In this document: in pieces, positions 58,593-64,000 of the stretch
Numbering within the stretch: position 1 is the stretch's first letter
How the letters are laid out: each line of letters opens with the position of its first letter
Source: Paenibacillus chondroitinus NBRC 15376
GTDB taxonomy: Bacteria; Bacillota; Bacilli; Paenibacillales; NBRC-103111
Reading direction: 5' to 3'
Assembly (NCBI RefSeq): GCF_004000765.1
Contig: NZ_BILW01000007.1
Span: 62,001-126,000, forward strand
Length of the DNA stretch: 64,000 nucleotides
Program-made: the position numbers and the translations under genes
The notes under the pieces: model-generated
The model's database searches: none
What the model was told of the DNA's origin: nothing
What the model saw: only the letters and a program-made list of their open reading frames with translations

Positions 58593-59693
58593 TTGTCATC
58601 AACACTATACCGGTGGAGTCTTCCCATCTCCACGGTGATTTGCGCATGTCTTCTCATCCTCATTCTAACGACGAGAGAGCTTCCGCCAATGGCGCCGATC
58701 CTGAAAGATATCAAGCATGTATTTGCTGCTTTTATGGACATTTTCCTCGACGCCTTGCCTTTTATGTTCATGGGGGTCCTGCTCTCCACCGTCGTTGAAA
58801 ACTTCATCCCGGAAGCGTTCATCCGGCGTATGACACCCAAGCACCCTCTTGGCGGCATCCTGTTTGCCTGTGTGCTGGGGATTATGTTCCCACTCTGCGA
58901 GTGCGGCATGATACCTTTCGTTCGCCGGCTTATGCGCAAAGGAATGCCTGTGTACATCGCCGTTATTTTCATACTCGTCGGACCGATTCTGAATCCGATC
59001 GTGTTCGCGTCTACCTTCATGGCTTTCCGCAGTGCGCCGGAAATGGCTTATTCACGTATGGGGCTCACCTTCGGAGTTGCGCTCGTTGTCGGTCTCCTCC
59101 TGACCCGCTTTCTGAAAAGCAGTCCGCTGCGCCACGCCAGTAGCGGGCATGCTACTGAGCACATCCACGTGCATGAGCATCACAGTCACGATCACGATCA
59201 CGATCATCATCATCATCACCATGACCACGTCCATGCGCATGATCATGCTCATCACCACGATCACGGCCACAACCACTCCCACGGTGACAGTCGAATTGCC
59301 ACCATGCTAAGTCACGGCACATCCGAGCTGTACGAAATGAGCAAATACCTCATGCTCGGCGCTTTCTTAACCGCGCTCATTCAAACCTTCGTCGCCCAAG
59401 ACAGCTTATCCGCCATCGGCCAAGGGACCTTCGTCTCTCATGTTTTTATGATGGGTTTTGCCTACTTGCTTTCGTTATGCTCCACAACGGATGCTTTCGT
59501 AGCCGCCTCATTCGCCAAATCGTTCTCTCCAGGCTCTCTGCTGGCATTTCTCGTCTTCGGCCCAATGATTGATGTCAAAAGCACGCTGATGCTGTTATCC
59601 ATCTTTAAAGCCCGTTTCGTGCTTACGCTCTCCATCGTTGTCGCGATTACGGTTTTGACCGGCTCCTTGCTATTTATGCATTTCTTTTTATAA
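58593..59693 (+). CDS. YcgR-like predicted permease with a His-rich loop
   Basis: A 366-residue membrane protein of the UPF0718/DUF318 permease family with about eight helices. Conserved blocks are FLDALPFMFMGVLLSTVVENFIPEAFIRRMTP, FPLCECGMIPFVRRLMRKGMP and GFAYLLSLCSTTDAFVAASFA. The central cytoplasmic or external loop (about residues 185-232) is extremely rich in His and Asp, in HxH and HDHDH patterns, and probably binds zinc, nickel or copper. TTG 58593 follows AAAGGGGTG by about 8 bases. The usual partner (YcgQ/TIGR03943 type) is not next to it. Substrate unknown. Confidence 0.85.
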   Translation: MSSTLYRWSLPISTVICACLLILILTTRELPPMAPILKDIKHVFAAFMDIFLDALPFMFMGVLLSTVVENFIPEAFIRRMTPKHPLGGILFACVLGIMFPLCECGMIPFVRRLMRKGMPVYIAVIFILVGPILNPIVFASTFMAFRSAPEMAYSRMGLTFGVALVVGLLLTRFLKSSPLRHASSGHATEHIHVHEHHSHDHDHDHHHHHHDHVHAHDHAHHHDHGHNHSHGDSRIATMLSHGTSELYEMSKYLMLGAFLTALIQTFVAQDSLSAIGQGTFVSHVFMMGFAYLLSLCSTTDAFVAASFAKSFSPGSLLAFLVFGPMIDVKSTLMLLSIFKARFVLTLSIVVAITVLTGSLLFMHFFL

Positions 59694-59703
59694 AAAAGCA
59701 CAT

Positions 59704-59737
59704 AAAAACGGCCAGAGCTTATAAGCCCTGGCCGTTT
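59704..59737. terminator. Bidirectional terminator between the permease and ilvD
   Basis: AAACGGCCAG (59706-59715) pairs with CTGGCCGTTT (59728-59737), extended by GCTT/AGC, with T on both sides. Confidence 0.85.
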
Positions 59738-59743
59738 ATTATT

Positions 59744-61429
59744 TTACCATTTCAGAATAGCTCCGGCACTCGCGTTCGTTACCATTTTCGTGTAACGCGC
59801 CAAATATCCGGTTTTAATTTTCGGTTGGAACTCTTTCCAGCTTTCGCGGCGCTTCGCCAACTCTTCATCGCTGACTTGCAAATTGATTTTGCGGCCATCC
59901 ATATCAACATCGATAATGTCGCCGTCATGAACGAATGCAAGTGGTCCGCCTTCAGCTGCCTCTGGAGACATATGACCGATGGAGATACCGCGGGATGCGC
60001 CTGAGAAACGTCCGTCTGTAATCAAGGCAACTTTCGCGCCTAGACCCATACCAACGATTTGGGACGTTGGAGCTAGCATTTCCGGCATACCAGGTCCGCC
60101 TTTAGGCCCTTCATAGCGAATTACAACAACGTGGCCTTCTTTCACTTTGCCATTGGCAATGCCGTAAAGCGCCTCATCCTGGGAATCAAAGCAGATCGCA
60201 GGACCTACATGACGTCCGCCAACGGATTTGTCTACCGCTCCGACTTTAACGATACTGCCCTCAGGAGCAAGGTTACCGAATAGAACAGCCAGTCCGCCTC
60301 TTTCGCTGTGCGGGTTGCTTAACGGACGAATAACGTCCGTATTCTGGATTTCACAACCAGCTACGTTTTCACGAATCGTTTGTGCAGTAACGGAAAGACG
60401 ATCGCCATCGAAAGCGCCTGGCTTTTTCAATAGCTCGTTAATAACCGCGCTAACGCCGCCGGCTAAATGCACATCTTCAATGTGATAATCGGAAGCTGGA
60501 GCGATTTTGGCAAGGTGAGGAACACGCTCTGCCACTTCATTAATGCGAGCAATCGGGTATTCGATGCCAGCTTCAGCAGCGATAGCCAATGTGTGAAGAA
60601 CCGTATTCGTGGAGCCACCCATCGCCATATCAAGTGCAAACGCGTTGTCAATCGCTTCAATCGTTACGATATCACGCGGTTTAATGTCTTTCTCGATCAA
60701 AGTCATCAGTTGTTTCGCGCAGTCTTTCACGAATTGCTTACGCTCTTCAGCAACAGCCAAGATTGTACCGTTACCTGGCATAGCAAGGCCTAGACCTTCT
60801 GCCAAACAGTTCATGGAGTTCGCTGTGAACATACCGGAACAAGATCCGCAAGTCGGACAACCATATTGCTCAAGCTCTTCCAGACCAGCTTCATCCAATT
60901 TACCCGCTTGGAAAGCACCTACGCCCTCGAAAACGGAGGACAAGGAAATGGATTTACCATTTTTATCTTTACCGGCTTTCATTGGGCCACCGCTGACTAA
61001 CATCGTTGGGATGTTAACGCGAAGCGCGCCCATGATCATACCCGGCGTAATTTTATCACAGTTAGGAATACAGATAAGACCATCGAACCAATGCGCGTTT
61101 ACGACAGTTTCCAAGGAGTCCGCAATAATTTCACGGCTTGGCAGGGAATAACGCATACCGATATGACCCATTGCGATACCATCGTCAACACCAATCGTGT
61201 TGAACTCGAAAGGAACGCCGCCTGCTTCACGGATCGCTTCTTTCACCAGCTTACCGAATTCTTGCAAATGGACATGCCCAGGGATAATGTCTATATAAGA
61301 GTTACAAACCGCAATGAACGGCTTGCCGAAATCTTCCTCTTTAACGCCGGCTGCACGCAACAAACTGCGGTGTGGAGCGCGGTCGAATCCTTTTTTAATC
61401 ATGTCGCTACGCTGTTTTGGATGAGCCAT
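59744..61429 (-). CDS. ilvD: Dihydroxy-acid dehydratase
   Basis: A 561-residue Fe-S enzyme catalysing the third step of valine and isoleucine synthesis (dihydroxy acid to 2-keto acid). Cluster and active-site blocks: [28 protein letters not shown] and [35 protein letters not shown]-terminal block: [28 protein letters not shown] precedes ATG 61429. It stands alone, not inside an ilv-leu operon. Length is normal. Confidence 0.97.
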   Translation of the reverse strand: MAHPKQRSDMIKKGFDRAPHRSLLRAAGVKEEDFGKPFIAVCNSYIDIIPGHVHLQEFGKLVKEAIREAGGVPFEFNTIGVDDGIAMGHIGMRYSLPSREIIADSLETVVNAHWFDGLICIPNCDKITPGMIMGALRVNIPTMLVSGGPMKAGKDKNGKSISLSSVFEGVGAFQAGKLDEAGLEELEQYGCPTCGSCSGMFTANSMNCLAEGLGLAMPGNGTILAVAEERKQFVKDCAKQLMTLIEKDIKPRDIVTIEAIDNAFALDMAMGGSTNTVLHTLAIAAEAGIEYPIARINEVAERVPHLAKIAPASDYHIEDVHLAGGVSAVINELLKKPGAFDGDRLSVTAQTIRENVAGCEIQNTDVIRPLSNPHSERGGLAVLFGNLAPEGSIVKVGAVDKSVGGRHVGPAICFDSQDEALYGIANGKVKEGHVVVIRYEGPKGGPGMPEMLAPTSQIVGMGLGAKVALITDGRFSGASRGISIGHMSPEAAEGGPLAFVHDGDIIDVDMDGRKINLQVSDEELAKRRESWKEFQPKIKTGYLARYTKMVTNASAGAILKW

Positions 61430-61543
61430 TCTCTATTCCTCCTAGATTACAATTCTTTTGTAAAAACAATGAATCTATCATATCACACTTTTCGTCAAAA
61501 TTCTCCCTTTAGTGTACTGACGCGTCAATGTAAAAGCAAGGGT

Positions 61544-62197
61544 TTATTTTCTGCCAAAATCAGCCTTGATTTCTCCCCACTTTTTCGTGTCCCATTTCAC
61601 GATCTTATTCGAGTAGCTGTTCGTCCGAAGCCACTTCAACGCCCGGTCAACCAGCGTCCAAATTTCTTCTGTAGAAGCATCCCGAACCAAATTGGTCGAA
61701 ACTTCCTTTTTGCGAATCCAGCTTAGAGCCGTGACCGAATCGGTATAAATGGTTTTGTTGCTTCCCTGTTTTTGCAAATAAGCCAGACCGTGCACGATTG
61801 CTAAGAATTCGCCCAAATTATTCGTACCCTTCGAAATGGGACCTTGGTAAAAAAGAATTTCCCCCGTCCGCGTATCGACTCCCTTGTACTCCACAATCCC
61901 CGGATTCCCGGAGCAACCCACATCCACGGACAGGCTGTCATAGTCCACTTCCGGAGCTGTTTCAGGGGTAGCCGATTTATTGCCGGAAGCAGAAGATGAC
62001 GTCGCGCCAGGCTTTCCACCGAAATTCAGCGATTTCTGCCAGCCTTTCTCCAAAGCTTGACGCGCCTCCGCTTCGGACTCGTATGATTTAAATCTCGCTT
62101 GCGGAAATCCTTTGGTCTGCGCCTGACAATCCGCCCATGATCGATAGATTCCTGGCTTATGTCCCACCCAAACGACATAATATTTTACTGCTGCCAT
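61544..62197 (-). CDS. Ribonuclease H with an N-terminal viroplasmin domain
   Basis: A 217-residue protein. Residues 5-48 form a caulimovirus-viroplasmin/RNase H1 N-terminal domain (KYYVVWVGHKPGIYRSWADCQAQTKGFPQARFKSYESEAEA), which binds RNA-DNA hybrids. After a Ser/Ala linker the RNase HI-like domain follows. Its carboxylates are Asp92 (SVDVGCSGNPG), Glu130 (NNLGEF), Asp153 (IYTDSVTAL) and a late aspartate (Asp203 or Asp213). ATG 62197 lies 8 bases after GGAG; a longer frame to 62245 overlaps the gene upstream. It starts 1 base after the stop of that gene, so the two are coupled. Confidence 0.9.
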   Translation of the reverse strand: MAAVKYYVVWVGHKPGIYRSWADCQAQTKGFPQARFKSYESEAEARQALEKGWQKSLNFGGKPGATSSSASGNKSATPETAPEVDYDSLSVDVGCSGNPGIVEYKGVDTRTGEILFYQGPISKGTNNLGEFLAIVHGLAYLQKQGSNKTIYTDSVTALSWIRKKEVSTNLVRDASTEEIWTLVDRALKWLRTNSYSNKIVKWDTKKWGEIKADFGRK

Positions 62198-62198
62198 C

Positions 62199-62696
62199 CT
62201 ATTCACTCCGTCGTTGTTGATGTAATTGATGTACCAGCCCTTCAACTACTTTCACCGTATCTGCAAAATAGGGTCGATAGTCCAACCCTTTGATGAATGC
62301 CAAATAGGTTTCTCCGATCTCCAGAACCTCTTTCCTGTAGTGATCAGATGGTATGTTGTGGGTCTCAAGCTCGCGGTATGTGCCGTTTGTTCGCTCTTCA
62401 ACCGAGATCAGCTGAATTTGCTCCTCCGGCAAATGATGCACGACAAATGAAAATCCCCTGCACTCCGGGTCTCCGCAGCCGCAAACAAAAAAGGGCATTT
62501 GCTCCCATTGATCCGGTGGTGCAAAACGATTCGGCTCCGTATCGCTCAGTGCACTGTACAACAGCGCAGGGAGCCCCACATCGACGCATAGCGGCTCTTC
62601 AATAATAACGCTGTCGTCAACAGCCATGCGGACATCCGCCTGTATGATTTGCAAGTCTTTATCAAGGGACCAGCCCTTTACAGATAGTTCAAACAT
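62199..62696 (-). CDS. Hypothetical protein with a CxCxxxxC zinc-like motif
   Basis: A 165-residue soluble protein. The motif PFFVCGCGDPECRGFSFVVHHL could bind zinc or act as a redox site. Before it lies a beta-rich domain (QADVRMAVDDSVIIEEPLCVDVGLPALL), after it a helical tail. I do not recognise the family. GGAGGCG precedes ATG 62696. It is directly followed by the RNase H gene, suggesting a linked but unknown role. Confidence 0.75.
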   Translation of the reverse strand: MFELSVKGWSLDKDLQIIQADVRMAVDDSVIIEEPLCVDVGLPALLYSALSDTEPNRFAPPDQWEQMPFFVCGCGDPECRGFSFVVHHLPEEQIQLISVEERTNGTYRELETHNIPSDHYRKEVLEIGETYLAFIKGLDYRPYFADTVKVVEGLVHQLHQQRRSE

Positions 62697-62800
62697 GATT
62701 TCGCCTCCGCTCTCCCATTGCTTTTCTTATTATAACAAAGACTGTCCAATCCTGCTTTTCCAACGCTCGAATAATTCCCGAAAATTTCCATTAAATTTGA

Positions 62801-62830
62801 TGAGTATATTTTACAAAAGAGATTATACTA
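62801..62830 (+). promoter_or_regulatory. Sigma-G-type promoter of the second SASP gene
   Basis: TGAGTA (62801-62806), 17 bases and TATACTA (62824-62830). The spacing equals that of the SASP promoter at 56811-56840; the -10 box differs from CATACTA only in its first base. Confidence 0.65.
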
Positions 62831-62853
62831 CCTATTACTGGAGGTGATATCAG

Positions 62854-63090
62854 ATGGCAGGACAATCTCGCAGCAGCAACTCTTTAGTTGTTCCACAAGC
62901 TACAGCAGCTTTGGATCAAATGAAATATGAAGTTGCTCAAGAACTAGGTATCCAGATTCCTCAAGACGGTTACTATGGCTACATGACGTCCCGTGATACA
63001 GGCTCCATTGGGGGCAGCATCACACGTCGCCTCGTTCAAATTGCTGAACAACAGCTGGCAGGCGGCAGCGCTAACAGATTTAGCAGATAA
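62854..63090 (+). CDS. Alpha/beta-type small acid-soluble spore protein
   Basis: A 78-residue SASP nearly identical in the core to the one at 56524: LVVPQATAALDQMKYEVAQELGIQIP and GYMTSRDTGSIGGSITRRLVQIAEQQLAGG. GGAGGTGAT precedes ATG 62854. It is a single-gene forespore unit with its own sigma-G-like promoter and is the opposite-strand paralogue of the other SASP, 6 kb away. Confidence 0.96.
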   Translation: MAGQSRSSNSLVVPQATAALDQMKYEVAQELGIQIPQDGYYGYMTSRDTGSIGGSITRRLVQIAEQQLAGGSANRFSR

Positions 63091-63144
63091 CATCTCTCCC
63101 ATACTTAAGCAAGTGAGGGCTTTCCTTGAAGTAGCTGTGCTACT

Positions 63145-63166
63145 GAAAGGAGGTCCTCCTTTTTGC
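63145..63166 (+). terminator. Terminator of the SASP gene
   Basis: AAAGGAGG pairs with CCTCCTTT with almost no loop and is followed by TTG; an upstream AGTAGC/GCTACT stem adds to it. Confidence 0.5.
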
Positions 63167-63181
63167 GTCTGGGAACCGAAA

Positions 63182-63220
63182 GAGGACTGCTCGCAAGAAG
63201 CAGTCCCCTCATTTTTTTTT
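63182..63220 (+). terminator. Strong terminator before the substrate-binding protein gene
   Basis: GAGGACTGCT (63182-63191) pairs with AGCAGTCC-CTC (63199-63210, one mismatch) and is followed by nine T. It overlaps the stop region of the convergent gene. Confidence 0.8.
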
Positions 63221-64000
63221 AAGGTTTTACATCATAGATCTTGTACAGATCATCGAGCATGAGATTAGCTGCTTTCACACCGCCAGCTGTATTCCATGTC
63301 GCATCGTTCACTTTTACCAATTTATTTTCTTTCACAACTTTGAGGTTTTTCCAAAGCGGATCATTCATCCATTCCTGCTCCTGCTTCGTTCCTTTACCAT
63401 CGCCAAGCTCATATGTAAAGTAGAACACGCGGTCTGCAGCATCCAATTCCGTCAAACGCTCTTTGGTAATATCCTCAAATGATTTCTCATCGCTTTTCGG
63501 ATCTGAACGCGGGAATCCAATTTGTTTGAAAATAACACCAGTGAACATATTTCCATAGTAGAAACGTGTTTTACCGCCCATGAAGCGAACTACAGCGATT
63601 TTCTCTTTTAGCTTATCGCCGGCTTTGCTTTTGAAATCGTTAATGCGTTTGTCGAAGTCTGCAATAATTTTGTCGCCTTCTGCTTTCTTGTTAAGCGCTT
63701 CAGCATACAGGGCGAAGTTACTTTTCCACTCACCGCGTAATGTCTCCGAATAAACCGTTGGAGCAATCGCTTTAAGTTGGTCGTACACTTTCTCATGACG
63801 CATTTTGTTGCCGATGATTAGATCCGGTTTCAAGGATGCAATCAACTCCAGGTTTGGCTGTGATTCTCCACCAACTGTTGTTACACCTTGCATATCGGCT
63901 TTGATATGATCAAACCATGGATTTCCGTAGTAGGATTCAACAGCACCCACCGGTTTAACTCCAAGAGCAATAAGGGCTTCTGTTCCTTCATTCGTCAAAA
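63219..64000 (-). CDS. Iron-siderophore ABC transporter substrate-binding protein, partial
   Basis: The gene continues beyond the right edge, so the signal peptide and start are missing. The visible 260 residues show the FecB/FhuD-type helical-backbone fold: EALIALGVKPVGAVESYYGNPWFDHIKADMQGVTTVGGESQPNLELIASLKPDLIIG, a long helix (AEGDKIIADFDKRINDFKSK), and the second lobe FYYGNMFTGVIFKQIGFPR, ending LMLDDLYKIYDVKP. Such lipoproteins bind ferric siderophores outside the membrane. The permease and ATPase genes are not in the window. Confidence 0.88.
   Translation of the reverse strand, partial: LTNEGTEALIALGVKPVGAVESYYGNPWFDHIKADMQGVTTVGGESQPNLELIASLKPDLIIGNKMRHEKVYDQLKAIAPTVYSETLRGEWKSNFALYAEALNKKAEGDKIIADFDKRINDFKSKAGDKLKEKIAVVRFMGGKTRFYYGNMFTGVIFKQIGFPRSDPKSDEKSFEDITKERLTELDAADRVFYFTYELGDGKGTKQEQEWMNDPLWKNLKVVKENKLVKVNDATWNTAGGVKAANLMLDDLYKIYDVKP

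Noticed and set aside
1..64000. Prophage, transposon or genomic island
   Set aside because: No integrase, transposase, phage structural gene or tRNA junction is seen; the glucosaminidase alone is not enough.

Overview
The window reads as a chromosomal segment of an endospore-forming Firmicute, most likely a Paenibacillus or close relative. Evidence: two alpha/beta SASP genes behind sigma-G-like promoters, gerQ, sda, a Spo0E-family phosphatase, a tryptophan T-box leader, strong AGGAGG ribosome sites, frequent TTG/GTG starts, coproheme decarboxylase (hemQ), and a futalosine-type menaquinone gene (mqnE) that Bacillus subtilis lacks. No rRNA, tRNA, CRISPR array, transposase or prophage was found. 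Almost all of it looks like ordinary chromosome with short intergenic gaps.

Layout. 1-14 kb: redox, haem and Fe-S genes (dehydrogenase fragment, hydrolase, YuiB-like, hemQ, NDH-2, ferredoxin-NADP reductase, HesB/IscA, mqnE, YutJ-like, YuzB, Nfu), with sda and its DnaA-box region, a Spo0E-like gene, a glucosaminidase, a MerR-methyltransferase fusion and a second methyltransferase. 14-22.7 kb: SDR plus HEPN pair, ctaA, thioredoxin, SPFH plus ribbon-helix-helix pair, a YtrA-type GntR/ABC operon, and two DUF4183 genes. 22.8-43 kb: DUF2515, a lipid flippase, DUF456, HAD hydrolases, asparagine synthetase, an AraC regulator divergent from a GH127 arabinofuranosidase, two tandem class B penicillin-binding proteins, a CvpA-transglutaminase fusion, MFS transporter, Toprim protein, Sco and ctaB. 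43.6-53.5 kb: a nitrogen unit, urease ureABCFGD (no ureE) divergent from the urea ABC transporter urtABCDE, with two perfect matches to the TnrA/GlnR consensus between them. 53.7-64 kb: orphan response regulator, gerQ, YfhP-like protein, SASPs, trpS with T-box, a YcgR-like permease with a His-rich loop, ilvD, RNase H, and a truncated siderophore-binding protein.

The most unexpected signal is non-coding. Three intergenic places (9483-9660, 32278-32455, 43325-43501) hold the same 177-178 bp composite element. Each has four copies of a 21-bp unit (GGGAACT, variable middle, TATTT), two forward then two inverted, at spacings of about 50, 56 and 50 bp. The units diverge in sequence but the architecture is kept almost to the base. 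Other regulatory candidates are a structured leader before mqnE, a ribosome site and start codon locked inside a terminator-like hairpin (5754-5803), a Rex-like site before NDH-2, a Fur-like dyad before nfu, paired operators before the GntR gene, and a DnaA-box cluster upstream of sda. All functional statements come from reading the sequence and remembered family knowledge; no searches were run.
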